From contig CM055320.2 of the NCBI GenBank assembly GCA_029255685.2, positions 9,038,614 to 9,102,613 of the forward strand: 64,000 bases of DNA. Direction: 5' to 3'. Position 1 is the first letter of the stretch, and each line of letters opens with the position of its first letter. The position numbers and the translations under genes were made by a program. The notes beneath the pieces are model-generated. The model was given only the letters and a program-made list of their open reading frames with translations, made no database searches and was not told where the DNA came from. Source of the DNA: Silene conica (lineage: Eukaryota; Streptophyta; Magnoliopsida; Caryophyllales; Caryophyllaceae). Positions 1 through 14,506 of this stretch are shown here, piece by piece.

Positions 1-2490
1 CTACGTTATCAGGTATTTATTTAAAATTTCAGACGGTTATTTCTCAGGAAATTCTTAAATGAAATTGCGGTTTATTCTAAAATTTTAATACCATCAACCG
101 TTTTAATGTTAAAACAGTTGTGCAAATTATTAATTATCCACAGGTATATTCAATCCCGCTATTAATCATTACGTAAAATTTACGGTTTATTTTTGTAAAA
201 TCAAAATAATTGTGCAAATGAATTACGCAATTTTACACGAGTTTTTCATAAAATTTCATGTTTACGAATTAATATAAAAAATGTTACGTAATATTTCTTA
301 AATTACGATATCAGGTATATATTTAGAATTTCAGGCGGTTATTTCCTAGTAAATTCATAAAAAAAAATTGCGGGACCCACCCGAGAGAATTAAAAAATAA
401 ATAAAATAAATCAATTGCATTGATGACGTGGCGCGTCGAGGGCTTCTGAAATGATTCAGTAATTATATAGATAAGATTCTATTGCTTTTATAGATAAGAG
501 GTTGGACCGTTGTATATCGTATTTTACCGTTTTTATCTTGTTTGGTATCTCAATTTGTATTTGATTTGATTGAAAAATTGGAGAATATAATGTAATTAAT
601 TTTTGAACTGTAATTTTTTGTTTTTCGGATTTAATTTTTGGATTGTTATATATTGTATTTTATTGAACCATTATATAATGTTATTTATATTTTCGATTAA
701 TAATAATTTAATCATATCGTATTTTATTATGACAATGACAAAATTTAATACTGCAATCGATTATGTAAGTAGGTATGAGGAAATGTCACAATTAATTCAG
801 AATTTTGCAGTGAGGGAAATTAAATCAATAAAAATTAGTGGGTCTTTTTCTTCTTTATTTTAAGGAACCAATGAGAATGACTTATATTCTATTCCTTTTA
901 TAGGGATAGATTGTGAACTTGTGGAAGTAAACGAAATTTGATGCTGAACCGTCATTTGTATTGGCGTGTTTTCCACTCCATTTTCCAATAAACCTCTCAT
1001 AATTTTACAACATTATTTTCACTTAAAATACGCCATTGATAGTGGTGTGTTTGTTATGTGTTCCAAGTTTTGAAAACCTGCGCCAATGTGAACAATAGTT
1101 CGAAAAATACTATCAAAACCAATCAAAAAGATAAAACTTTACTTTTAAGCATTATTTTAAAAAGTTGTTTGAGAAATTCTAACACATCCTATAACATAGA
1201 CATTGAGCACATGCCTTAATCGATGATCGATTAGGTAGAATAAAACTCATACAACCCAAATACGGAGTACAACATATATGAGAGAACTATATATGTAGTT
1301 TAGGCTTAAAGAGAGTTCGTGAAAACTCTGAAGACAACGAAAGTCAGAATCCTGAATACGATACAAATCCATATCGGTCGCAACTATTCATTGACGTTTG
1401 AATCCATATCCGATTTCATTTTTATAAGAACCAGTAATCTATTAATGGTAAGAACTAAGTTGTTTATTTTTACAAAGGGATCGTCTTAACTCTTACGATA
1501 TGAAATCGTGGAAAACGGTTTTGATAAAAGACGTTGTAAACAAGAATTTGTGTAATGTAATTGATGAACGAGTATCGTGGTGAATGTAGTTAAAATACAG
1601 AAGAAAATCAAGTAATTATTGAGCTCATTGAGTCGGATCCAAATCTCATAATCAACTTCTATAGTATGTTTCAATCAATTCGTGTGTTTTACATGAATGA
1701 ACCATTTCATTCTTTCTCTCACGTTCGTCTCGTCGGAATAATCGATTTGAAAAAAAAGCTTCGCCAAAAAAGGACATTCGAGCACAAATATGGCCGTTTA
1801 AAGTTTTTCGTTCTTAATAGCCAAATTATATCCCAATTTAAATCATTACTATATTATTTATCGTTTATGTTGCTAATGCGAACATAGATATAACGTTCAT
1901 TAATTCATAAGTTCAATATTATTTTTATGTTAATTAAGCAGTAATTAATACGATAATTCATATCTAACTTATGTTAACGACACTTATTTTCGATTAATCG
2001 ATACAAAATATTTTTAGAAATATATTGTAAAAAGAGAAGGGCAAAGTTGAAATTTTAAAATGAAAAATAGGGGCGAAATGAGTATTATATGTGCGAATTT
2101 AGGGATTACGATTATGGCCCAAATCAAATTGAACCCGAAAGAAAAAGTTCGATCCAAACTCATCATTTAAGAATCCATCCCCGATTATTTAAAATGCATA
2201 TCGATATTTTAAAGCCGTAACAATCCAAACCCAATTCATTTACCTCCAATCCCGGTCAAGTCGGATATTTTGAAAATTTAGGTTTTATTAAACCTAAAAT
2301 TTCTATTTAAATTTTTATTTAGTCAAATAAAGTTTCAGAAAATGAAACATAAATTTTAAAATTTCCAATACAAATCGGATATAGAGATTGATACGTGATG
2401 TAATAAGTAAGTGAATCGGATTTGGATATTGCAAGGCCCAACCTTATCCGGCCCATTAATGGCAATGCGGAATTTTTCCTAATTTCGAAA
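1..2490. other. AT-rich intergenic region with a 300-bp-spaced direct repeat
   Basis: No convincing gene was found. Two related stretches of about 75 bp (about 1-76 and 299-373) share the words atcaggtat, atttcag.cggttattt and aaattgcgg, so part of this DNA is duplicated with a period near 300 bp. Short open frames here have no recognisable domain or splice context. The last 100 bp are the promoter of the CCCH/WD40 gene. Confidence 0.5.
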
Positions 2491-2492
2491 CC

Positions 2493-2499
2493 TATATAA
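2493..2499 (+). promoter_or_regulatory. TATA box of the CCCH/WD40 gene
   Basis: A TATATAA word lies at the right distance before the pyrimidine- and AT-rich leader that starts around 2520. A 5' UTR intron seems to run from a donor after ttcttgg (about 2660) to the acceptor ending at 2945, placing the first coding ATG two bases into the next exon. The core-promoter role is inferred from position. Confidence 0.45.
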
Positions 2500-2946
2500 T
2501 TGCAAACTCTTTACCGCCTTTTCATTCACATAATCACATCAGACAATTACTCAATCAATCTCATTCTTTCTCAAACTCCATTGATTCATTCTCTCAATTC
2601 CTTTTCCCTAATTCTTCAATCGTCTTCACCAATTGCAATTGAAGAAGCAAGATTTTCTTGGGTATGTTTTTCTTCGCAATCCTCTCAATTAAATTCCAAA
2701 TAATTGTTTTAATTGTTCTATAATTGGAGAATTTTGAGTGATAATTAAGTTGATAGTATGAACGTGGTTCTTGATATCTTGGTAATCACATAAAGAAGAT
2801 GATATCCATGTGATTGGGTGGGTGATTGAGAATGAGAGGAATTGGACTGTATTTGTATGTTTGTGAAGATAGAAGAAGACGACGACATAGGCATATACAA
2901 GGGAACTGGTTGTAATTGGTTTACATATGGTTGTGTTTTCTGTAGA

Positions 2947-5152
2947 ATGACGGAAGTTATCTGTAGAAGGGTCTCAGAGGGACGTGGGAGAGTTCCACAC
3001 AGCTGGCATCGTTCTCAACCAGCAGCTGGTCGCGATTCTGGGATTGTCTGCAAGTACTGGTTGCGCGGGAACTGCACCAGAAACCCGTGTCAATTTCTTC
3101 ATCCCAGTGAAGAAGCACCCAAAAACTGTCCTGCCCAATTAAACAGTTTGAAAGCTAAACAGTCCCATACTCCATTAGAGCCTGTAAGAGTTCTCGGTAA
3201 GAGATCAAATAATGTAGAGCAGAATGCTCCTAACGTGAGGCGGAGAACTTCTGCTGAGAATGCTCTTGATACAACTGAAAGGGTTCTTGTTGAAGAAAAG
3301 GTTGTCGAGTCTGTCAAACATCCTGATGTTGTTGATCAGAAGCCTACTGCTGCCCATAATTACCTTCCTGAGAATGTGCAGCACAAGATATGTGTTGATT
3401 GGATTAACAAGACTTGCGTTCATGATGACAAGTGTAAATTTGTACACTCTTGGAGTTCAAGCAATGAATTCTCCAAGGTGGTTCAACTTGAAAGTCATAA
3501 GAAGGTACCCAACTCGCTCGCCATGTGGGTTCTGTTTTTCAATCTCTTGCTTCTTAGCTCACCACTAATATCGCCGATTTATGCTGTCTATAATGTTTCA
3601 GGCTGTTACCGGAATCAATCTGCTGTCTGGTTCGGAGAAGCTATTTACTAGTAGTGAAGATGGGACTGTTCGTATGTGGAATTGCCACACTGCCGAGGTA
3701 AAAATAAGCCTTTCAATTACAGTTCGCCTCACTCACGGCTGTCTACATTCTGGTTCTAGCAAAAGCAATACATACTTTTTGATATTTTGTGATGACATTG
3801 TTTGGTGCTTGCAGTTTATAGCTGCTGACGTGGGTTCTCCAGTTTGGTGTCTTGTAAGTGAAGGACCATGGGTGTGTGCCGGAATTACAAATGCTATTAA
3901 GGTTAATTGATTGTTATCATTTCTTGGTAGTGTAGCGTTTGTTAAGTCACTTTAATGCAGCATAATATTAATTAATGTTGGCACTTCTTCTTTCTGCCAT
4001 GTTTTTCAGGCTTGGAACATTGAGGCTAATTTAGAACTAACCCTTAATGCACCCGGTGGACATGTTTATGCACTGAGTATGGATGACGGAGTATTATATT
4101 GTGGACTTCAGGTAACTGTCCTACATTACTGTTAACGTTTTTGTTAACAATCTGAATCCCTGATTTGGGATGATTTCTATTGCTCAATTTATAAGATAAT
4201 AATTACAATGTACATAGTCAAAGCTAGGTGCTACAATTAAGGGATTTCTATCCTAAATTAGAGGAACTAATAACAGCAAATATGAACAATATAGTTGACA
4301 GAATATTTGACAGAATATATGGCAAAAATTTGTTCTTACTTTGATTGCACTTTGTACCTTGCAGGATGGTTCGATTATGGTGTGGAAGTTAAACTCGGAT
4401 GGTGTCTCGTTTGAGGGCCCTATGGTGGTAAAGGGTCACACTGGTGCTGTGGTTTCAATATTTCGAGGGTATCAATATTTATTTTCCGCCTCAGTGGATA
4501 AGACAGTTAGAGCATGGAACTTCAAGAATATGGACTGTACGAACATACTCCAAAAGCATTCCGAAGAAGTAACGTCTGTGATTTGCTGGCATATATATAT
4601 GTTGTCGTCTTCATTGGATAAAACCGTAAAGGTCTGGGGTCTCACTAAAACAGGAGACCTTGAGGTGATACATACACACATCGAGGATAATGTAAGTGAC
4701 TCCCACACAAATTCTTTGTATTGAATCTTTATTGATTAATGGCAACGAGTCTTGTTTCTGAAAATCATGTGACACGAGTGTCTCTTGGGCTGCAGGGTAT
4801 CCTATCATTACATGGCATGCATGATGCAGCAGGAAACCCGATATTGTTGTGCTCATGCAACGATAATAGTGTGCGCCTATACGATCTGCCATAGTAAGTA
4901 CCTTCAAATTTAAAGTTTTATCTTTCATTCACTCCCTTCATTAGTCATATTACTCATATCCATTGTTCTGTATCTAACACTCTACCTCACTTATACAGCT
5001 TTGTGGAGAGAGGCCGCATTTACGCAAATGGAGTAGTCAAAAAAATTCACGTTGGTACTCTCGGACATTTCTTTACCGGTGACGCAACCGGAGCCGTGTC
5101 GGTTTGGAGATGTTCCGGGGATTTCTCCAAAATCGCTGCTGCCCGAATCTAG
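2947..5152 (+). CDS. CCCH zinc-finger and WD40-repeat protein (ZFWD type)
   Basis: Seven coding exons with GT-AG junctions can be read: 2947-3504, 3602-3697, 3815-3901, 4010-4111, 4365-4691, 4796-4893 and 4999-5152, giving about 473 residues. The N-terminal half holds two C-x7-C-x4/5-C-x3-H fingers (CKYWLRGNC..., CVDWINKTC...). Later exons encode WD40 blades (DGTVRMWN, AWNI, DGSIMVWK, DKTVRAWN, DKTVKVWG, NSVRLYD, GAVSVWR). This order is that of plant ZFWD proteins, the Arabidopsis C3H48/C3H17/C3H59/C3H63 group, thought to bind RNA or act as scaffolds; the molecular role is poorly known. The ATG at 2947 was chosen because a strong acceptor (ttttctgtag) ends at 2945; an in-frame ATG at 2842 lies in what looks like the 5' UTR intron. 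Exon 6 must be spliced exactly, since reading through its donor gives an immediate TAG. The gene looks intact. Confidence 0.9.
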
Positions 5153-7178
<2,026 letters not shown>

Positions 7179-8495
7179 GTAAGATACTTTTCAGTTGACT
7201 TGTAAGCATGCTCGTTGATTCTCCCATGATAAATGTACTGTTAGTCTTGCATGTAGGTATATGAAGTTTTCCTTTTACTTCCTCTTCAACAACTCTTCTT
7301 TTTCTAACTCTCTTTTGGTGGGTTGTATAGTGAACGGTATTATCCAACTATATTTTTGCCCCTGTAACTCATTTTGAGTTTGTGTTTTGAGGGTGGGTGG
7401 TCAGGTGTTGGTGCTCTCATCATGATTTTCACGCTTAAGAGAAGATAAATTTTATGTTAGACCCCTTTTGAGCCTGGCACTAAGTTTGTTGATCTTTTTG
7501 AAAAAAAGAAGAATTGATGTTGTTGATTCCTTGTGATATAGGCGGGTCATATGTGGAACCTACTCCGTCCATCTTTGCACTCACTGCTTGCTGTTCTCGT
7601 AGGCGCTTGATAGTATAGGTACATATAATGGTGATGCATTTATTGTATAGATCCTGGGTTGGTGATTTTAGTATGGGAAAAACAAGAAAGTGGTGAGAAG
7701 AGTGCTAACATGATGCTGAATTCATTGTTTTCTCAAGTGAATTTTTAGAGATAGAACCACTTTTTTTTCCTTGGTTCATCAGTGGTTTCTTGCAATAATT
7801 TCTGCTTGGTTTTTTTAATAACCTCTAGGTTCTGACATGTCGTTTGCCTAGTCATTGAAGATGTGGCTTACCATACAAGGATAGCTTTTCCATAGAGTTT
7901 CGGTCATGAGGCAAGAGTTTTTAATGGCCTTTAATAATGTGTTACTCTCCCATATGGAAGTAATAGTTTGGTAGTTCCCCAATTTCCACCCTCTGCTAGA
8001 CCTCTACCACCACCTGCCACCAATCTGGTTATAGTTAGTTAGTTACCCCCATCCCAGCAAGCCCGATGTTCTATCTTTCTTAATTTTAAACTAAAAGTTG
8101 CATAGCCTTTTTTTTTTTTTTTTCTTACAATGACATAAGTATAAGTTCATTATTAAAGCTATATTGATTTTAATCTATAGAAAACTCAAGCGTATTAACA
8201 CTACAAAACTGAGAATTATGTTTATAGGATACCCTAATAAGAGCTAATCGCTTATGTGTATAGTGTATGTGAATCTGCCAACCCTGATTCTGAATTTCCG
8301 ATCATGCTCTTGGAGAACACATATCTGAAACCGTGAACTGATCACATACTTTGTATGCTTCTGAAATATCATTTGTTTTATTTACAGGAAATGATGGGAG
8401 TAGTAGAGTGTGGTGCATTTACAATTCTCATCATGTAGTCAAACTAAGGGTAATGTTGTTGGAAGTTCAATTATCATTTAAATTTTGAGCGCCGC
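7179..8495. other. Non-coding region between bZIP fragment and mTERF gene
   Basis: No coding exon was recognised. It contains long T runs (about 8106-8124) and generic AT-rich sequence. The bZIP exon expected next is not visible here. Confidence 0.4.
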
Positions 8496-8587
8496 TATTA
8501 TAAAGGAAAGAAATGAAGAAAACCTAATTTATCCATTTCTGAAATTCACAATTCACAAAGTAGACACAAACATAGAGAACGAGAGAG

Positions 8588-9745
8588 ATGTTGATTTTCC
8601 GTCGCTGCAAATACAGCTTTCAAGTTGCTGATTGTTATTTGCATCATTTTCAACATCTCCTTCATTATTCAACCAATTCCTCTGATCAAATCCCTAATTC
8701 CCCAAATCAATCTTGTACCAATTATTTAGTTCATAATCTGGGTTTCTCTCATCAACGAGCTCAATCCATTTCTACCAGGGTTGGTAACAAGCATACCGAC
8801 TACTCCAAATTCTCTGATAATGCTAATTCTGTTATTGATTTCTTAAAACAACATGATTTTGATGATACCCATATCAAAATGGTTGTATCTTCTCACCCTA
8901 AAATCTTATCTGCTAATATTGAGAAAACCCTAAAACCCAAATTTCAACTTTTACAAGATCATGGTTTTTCTGCCACTAATTTAGTTTCTGTTATTTCGTC
9001 GAATCCAAATCTTATATCACTCCATATGGATCCTATTATCTGTGATCTCAGGGCAATTTTTGGCAGTACTGAAAACCTAATCAGGTTTCTTAGAAAAAGA
9101 CTTTACATCGGACATTCTGCTGTGGAAAATCTTAATTCAAATATTGCATTGTTGAATAAGGAGCATGGTCTTGATATTAATGTTATTCGGGATGCCATTC
9201 TTCGAAATCCCAAATCCTATTTGAAGAATACTGAGTTTTTCCAAAATGCATTGGTTAGGGTTGAAAAGGAATTAGGGATTCCTCGAAATGCTGCCATGTT
9301 TACAAATGGCATACAGTTGCTATGTAATTCTAGTAAGAAGGGAATTGAATCGAAAAGTCAGGTGCTCAAAAGCTTTGGATGGACTGACTATGACGTTTCT
9401 GAATTAATGAGGAGATTTCCTCTCATTTTTAAAATATCTGAAGAAAATTTTAGGAAAAAGCTGGGGTTTTTGATGACTAAGTTGGGTTACAAGCCCGATT
9501 TCTTATTTAAACAGTGTGCATTGTTGAGTTATAGCCTCGAGAAGCGACTGGTGCCTAGGCATCGGGTGTTGTTGTTTTTGAAGGAGAAGGGTTTGTTAGA
9601 TTACAACTTCTGTAGTGCCGCAAAAAAGACTGAGAAGCAGTTCTTGAAGATATTTATTGAACGTTTTAAGGAGGATGCACCGGTTCTTCTTGAACTTTAT
9701 CAAAGTAACAAAGGTTCTTCTAAGATTGACACCATTCCGGGGTGA
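8588..9745 (+). CDS. mTERF family organellar protein
   Basis: A single uninterrupted frame encodes 385 residues, the usual size for plant mTERF proteins. It has a positively charged, Ser- and His-containing N-terminus fitting an organelle transit peptide (roughly residues 1-35), then repeated about 30-residue helical mTERF motifs. Examples are VIDFLKQHDFDDTHIKMVV followed by SSHPKILSANIEKTLKPK, LLQDHGFS...SSNPNLIS, LKSFGWTDYDVSELMRRFP and FLMTKLGYKPDFLF. mTERF proteins bind organellar nucleic acid and influence transcription, splicing or translation in mitochondria or chloroplasts. This intronless type belongs to the large, often clustered plant subfamily usually sent to mitochondria; the compartment is inferred. 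A TATTATAAAG word at about 8496-8505 is a likely TATA box. Upstream AUGs lie only in short frames. The gene appears intact. Confidence 0.9.
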   Translation: MLIFRRCKYSFQVADCYLHHFQHLLHYSTNSSDQIPNSPNQSCTNYLVHNLGFSHQRAQSISTRVGNKHTDYSKFSDNANSVIDFLKQHDFDDTHIKMVVSSHPKILSANIEKTLKPKFQLLQDHGFSATNLVSVISSNPNLISLHMDPIICDLRAIFGSTENLIRFLRKRLYIGHSAVENLNSNIALLNKEHGLDINVIRDAILRNPKSYLKNTEFFQNALVRVEKELGIPRNAAMFTNGIQLLCNSSKKGIESKSQVLKSFGWTDYDVSELMRRFPLIFKISEENFRKKLGFLMTKLGYKPDFLFKQCALLSYSLEKRLVPRHRVLLFLKEKGLLDYNFCSAAKKTEKQFLKIFIERFKEDAPVLLELYQSNKGSSKIDTIPG

Positions 9746-10850
9746 TGCTAAGCCCTCTCGTAGCTAAGTCTATCGTTCTGTTTACCGATGTAGCAACGGT
9801 TGGTTCAACTTTTTTCTCTCTTTCTAAAGCTGCACTGAAAAAAATTGTCTGTTGTGTTTTATAGCTGTATTTGGTTAATGACATTGTATGCCTGAAATAT
9901 GATTGATATGACATTCCTCATGTTTGTTATCTACAGTGAGCACTCTTCATGCTGTCATGGCCATTGTTTTGTTAATTGTATAGAATTATTGGAAGCCAAA
10001 TTGCCTCTGGTTGCTGTCTTTGATTCTGGTTCTTTAGGAATTATACCCGACTTGCTGTTCACGTTGTGTGCTTATCTTCCAACTTCTATAGTTCGTCTTC
10101 TATGAATTAACTTCTTTGTTTAGATTATTAGCATATGAATTCGAGTATAACTAGGATCGCTCTTACTTATGTTCTAGATTGTTTCCTCTTTTGAGCTTCT
10201 GGTTCAGGATTTTCGAGTGTGGAGACTATATAATGATTTCTAATGGATATTATGGTGGCCTCGTTGTGTGATTTGTGGAGACTGTATACAGTTTGAGTTT
10301 TACCCTATTGTATAAAATTCTCCTCATGTGAGCCTTATTGAATTGGGTTCTTCTTGATTGAATCAAGGTCAGCCTGGGCTTGAATTTAAGATCAGTTTCA
10401 CGAGCTCAAGCCTAGCTTTGCCTAAACAAATTTCAAGGGCGTGTGGAGCCGCTGGTTAGTTCATTTTACATCCCTAGCCGTGGCTGAGATTGATATTTTC
10501 GAGCCTGTGAGAGTATAACAAAGAGCATTTGTACCAGTTTAGGGGATGCTCCCAAGGTCTCATCTCACTTGTAGTCAATCGTATAACGCATCAGTACATA
10601 TAGGCTATAGCAATCTTAAATAGTCTGTCTTTTGCCAAGATTTGAAGTGCTGATTTCTGGGTAACAGATAAATCTCACCCTTATATCTGATGCATGCTGC
10701 CGTATTTGTGTTGGTGCCTCATACCTTCATTGAGACTACCCCTTCTGAATTGCTTGCTACTATCAGTTTGGAGCTCAAAATTAGGAAGATGATACACATA
10801 CACAATGTGTGTGTTTTTTCCATACACAACCAATCATATTATGACACGTG
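9746..10850. other. 3' flank of mTERF gene, no further gene seen
   Basis: The first few hundred bases are presumably the mTERF 3' UTR. The rest has no recognisable coding sequence or element. It ends directly at the CACTA-like terminus near 10854. Confidence 0.4.
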
Positions 10851-10887
10851 GCAAACTAGTAGAAAAATGACATTTGGCAAGCACAAA

Positions 10888-11080
10888 TGGCTACGGTTGT
10901 AGTTACTAACCGTACCCGTAAAGATTTTGGGAATAGGCATTAATGAAGGCTACGGTTGTTTTTAAATAACCGTGGCCAAAACTTAAAAAGCTACGGTTGT
11001 ACTTAATAACCGTAGCCAAAACTATTTCGATAAATTAAAAGCAACGGCTGTTTTTTAGAACCGTAGCCGTAGCCGTAATC
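10888..11080. repeat. Left subterminal palindromes of the CACTA-like element
   Basis: About four imperfect hairpins of the form GGCTACGGTT-loop-AACCGTAGCC lie here with loops of roughly 8-12 bases. They match the array at the right end in sequence and spacing. Confidence 0.75.
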
Positions 11081-12329
11081 ACATATCTTTAATATATTGC
11101 TTAAATTTGAGAATGAGCTATGTAGACGATATTTTTAATGCCCGCCCTAATATATTGCTTGAAACCAGTTTCCATTCTCCCTTTCCATCACTTCAGCAAT
11201 TTCATTAACAAAAAAAATCATCTCTCGCCACTGCCGCTCAATCACAACTCCGCCAGTTAAGCCGCCCCACTGCCACTGCCTCTTACTGACACTTTAAGGT
11301 GCGTTTATTTTTGTTTATGATTTCAGTTTGTTAGATCAATTTTAGGGATTGTTAATTATGGATTGTTAATTTGTTTAATTAGGGATTGTTATTTGTGTTA
11401 TTGGTTGTTGATAAGAGACAAAGTCACCATAAGGCGTTGAAGAGGGTTGGTTTTCTGACTTGGGATTTGAATCTCCTCTTTTCGGGAAATGGAGAAGCGT
11501 GGTGCGAATATGGTATAACTACCTGATGTACGTACTACTCTAGTATAGGAGCTATCGGGAAGCTTATAAAAAAACCATCAAAATTGAATCCTTGCTGTCA
11601 AAATTTGATCTTTGACGTTGTTTATGCGGTTTTTTATTGTTATTGTGGTTGATGTATGAATGGTATTGTTGCTGTTTTCATGTGGTAGAAAATTATTTTA
11701 TGGATAAACGTATTGGTGGTATTTATGAATTATGAGACCGTCTCATATGAGAATTAGTGAATGTCCAGAATAATAGGCATGGACTACCCTTTGAATACAA
11801 CAGGAGGAATTTTGTTATGACTGATGTTTGATTTTTATTTGTGAGATGAGAATCGAGTTTGCGTTATGGTTAAGGACAGTTTGATGGAGTGAAGGGTGAG
11901 TTTATATAAGGTTGGTAATGTGTAATTCGTATTGTGGGTTAGATACAAGTACATTGGTTGGTAATGTGTTATTTTTCAAATGGGTTGGATATGAAGTGTA
12001 AGTATGGTAAGGAAGATGAATTATCCTAGACATTGAGAGGGGTTGGGGTTGGTCAATAGTGGTTGAACATAGTATATTAGTGTTAATATTAGTATGATGT
12101 TAGTATTGTTGAATTTATTAAATTAGAATAATATAGTCTAGCTAGTATAATTAATATTAATAATATTGTTGAAAGTGGTAAATTAGTACTCTGTATAATG
12201 TTTGTTTAAAAAGAAGGCATTATTGACATTCACTGTTGTTTGCGTGTTTAATTGATTGTATTCTAAATAAAATTCATTAAACCGGGACTGCAAAAAGTTG
12301 CTACGTTTTGTCGAATTTTGAGTCCAGAG
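11081..12329. other. Interior of CACTA-like element, no gene recognised
   Basis: Non-coding sequence with T/A-rich tracts. No transposase-like frame was recognised. The last 90 bp or so may already belong to the LINE fragment split by the hAT element. Confidence 0.35.
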
Positions 12330-14045
12330 CTGGCAACCTAAGAAGCACGGACACGACAAAATTTTCCTCTCCGCGTGTCCGACACGTGTCGGACACGGAC
12401 ACGCGTGGGACACGGCTCCAAACGTGTCGGACACCTCAAAAACCGTGTCGCCGGTTTTTTTTTTTGAACCAAACGTGTCCGACACGGTCCGTTTGTTATG
12501 GACACGGTCCGTGTCCCTGGGACACGCCTAATATATAGAAATCACAAAATTCCTAAATCAGAATTCAATGTAATCGAAAACCTAATTCATAGCAAACCCT
12601 TATTCCGTCACCTCCTTCTCACTGCCGTCACCCTCGCCCTCGCCGACCGGTCGGACGCCGCCTCTCTCGCCCTCGCCGACCGGCCGGACGCCGCCTCCTT
12701 CCCTCGCCCTCGCCGGCCAGACGCCGCCTCATTCGTCACTGTTGTTCAGGTAATTTTCTTATTCTTAATTGAAAGTAAGACAAAGGAGGGAGAGGGCGGT
12801 TAGGGAGAATTTGAGGGTAAGTGGATGTCGGCGACATGTGAGGGTGAATTTTGATACTTATTATTGATTTGGTTAGGAAATATGGGTTAGAGAAATGATA
12901 TATTCGGTTTTATTTATTTCGCCCAATTTGCACATGGATATGTAGTTGTATAATCTTAATTTAGTAATATTAAATGGGTTGTTAATTAGTTTACTTGGAG
13001 TGGATGATAAGGAAGCTGCCGTCCATGCTTTCTCGTTTTTACTTAGAGTGGATGACTTGTGAAGCGTTGTTTCAGACTTTCATAGTTGCTGTTTTGGATA
13101 AGTTTCAAACTTTCAGACCGTTGTTATTGTTGTTTGGGTTTATATTTTGCAGACGATATTCACTTTGATTACTATGGATTCAAGTGGGGTTTCGTAATTT
13201 AGAATCTTAAACCATTTATGCTTGATGGTGTTTGTAATTTAGAATCTTAAGCCATTTATACTTTTTATTTATTTTGTAAGACTTGAATGTTTATTTAAAT
13301 TTCGGTTGTAATTTGAACTTTTTATTTTGTAACACATATTTGATTTGGAATGTACTTTAAATTTCCTTTTTTTTAATATGTATATTGATTTTTTTTTGCC
13401 GTGTCCCGTGTCCTAAAAATTTCGGGCTGCCGTGTCCCGTGTCCGTGTCCGTTTTCGTGCAACCTAGCTGGCAACTCCAACATATTCTGCCTTGTGTGAA
13501 GGCAACCCTTGTTAGGCTTTGCATCCGACTGGGTATACTATCAGAGGTGGCTACACATGGTTGTGTCCTCCGCAAATTCAGAAAGACTGGTTTCCAGTAG
13601 TCTGGAATAAGTGGAACATACCCATGCATTTTAATAGTTACATGGCTTAGAATGCAAGAATGTATGAATGTGAAAAGCAAACAGTACAAATATGGCTGCT
13701 GTCCAGATGAGCTTTGCTGCCTGTGCCATCTGCAGCCTGAAACAATAGAGCATTTGTTCACTGATTGTGTCTACACAGACAGAATTCAGCAACTGTTGGC
13801 ACACGGGTTTGGAGGATGGTTCCCTACGATGGCTGCAATGATTGTAATTACTGTGACAATACTTAATGGAGAATGAGAATTACTCTTTTCAATGCTTTCC
13901 ATTGCCACATATGGCTGCAACGAAACAGTGCAAGGATTAATGGCTGGAATGATTAGACCAGAGAAGCTGGCAAGTCGAATTGAAGAGGATGTCAAAACAA
14001 GGATCAAACAACAGATCAGGTTCAGTGGCTGGTTCGACTGATAGA
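12240..14045 (+). mobile_element. LINE 3' fragment with zf-RVT domain, split by the hAT element
   Basis: Sequence either side of the hAT insertion, mainly 13476-14045, translates in broken frames to the zinc-binding domain that follows plant LINE reverse transcriptases: WFPVVWNKWNIPMHFNSY, then NARMYECEKQTVQIWLL, then ELCCLCHLQPETIEHLF with TDCVYTDRIQQLL. In-frame stops and at least one frame change show it is dead. The left limit is uncertain. Confidence 0.7.
12338..13467. mobile_element. Non-autonomous hAT element rich in GTGTCC/GGACAC words
   Basis: The element starts ctaagaagcacgg and ends cgtgcaacctag, which pair as inverted termini (CTARGWWGCACG). It is flanked on both sides by the perfect 8-bp duplication ctggcaac (12330-12337 and 13468-13475), the length typical of hAT transposons. 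Both ends are rich in GTGTCCGTGTCC or its complement (12350-12515 and 13398-13450), forming extended subterminal inverted repeats. The interior includes a GC-rich stretch with repeated gccctcgccgaccgg (12625-12725) and no transposase. It lies inside a LINE fragment, so it inserted after that fragment was in place. Confidence 0.85.
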
Positions 14046-14243
14046 GTTAGGGAATAGGGAACTGTAATCGATTTAGATATTAATATTGCTTGAATTATTT
14101 CTATTGATAATCGAGAAGTGGCGAGTTATCAGCGATAGGTATGTTAGTTGAGCAATTTACGTTCCATACACTTTATAAAAGAAAACGTTATAATATTGTT
14201 GATATGTTTGCGTCTGGTCTTTATTACTCATGTTTTTTTGCAG

Positions 14244-14506
14244 TCCGGGAACATCAGTCACCGTGAGTTCACTGCTAATAGGGCTCATTCTACCAGGACG
14301 GGCATCATTTGTCTTCCCTTTGTCGTTTTCAGCCATCTGAAACAGCAGGTAATAGATTTTCCTACGAAAAGTTACTATACTCCGAAGTGTTAAAAACTGA
14401 AGTTGAATCATAATACCGGTGTGCTTGGTGCCTACTCCTTCAGATTACTGTGTGGTGGGCTGGTCTCATGCGAGGAGCTGTATCAATGGCAGTTGCTTAT
14501 AATCAG
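14244..14506 (+). pseudogene. Exon fragments of a vacuolar Na+/H+ exchanger (NHX)
   Basis: Two exon-like blocks with intact splice sites, 14244-14348 and 14444-14506, encode SVTVSSLLIGLILPGRASFV followed by FPLSFSA, then ITVWWAGLMRGAVSMAVAYN. These match the conserved C-terminal membrane half of NHX1-type tonoplast exchangers (family pattern GRAAFVFPLSF... WWAGLMRGAVSMALAYNQ). The first block carries a stop after FSAI in the expected frame, and no other NHX exons are recognised nearby. It is a captured or transposed gene fragment inside the CACTA-like element. Confidence 0.8.

Noticed and set aside
2842-2946. In-frame upstream ATG extending the CCCH/WD40 protein by 35 residues
   Set aside because: A strong polypyrimidine-AG acceptor ends at 2945, directly before the ATG at 2947, and the extension has no family similarity; it is most likely 5' UTR intron.
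12498-12803. Open frame with repeated LALADRPDAAS-type sequence
   Set aside because: It lies inside the hAT element, arises from a local GC-rich repeat and has no splice or domain support.
14148-14393. 81-residue plus-strand frame over the NHX exon
   Set aside because: It is a shadow frame; the conserved NHX sequence is in another frame and is limited by splice sites.
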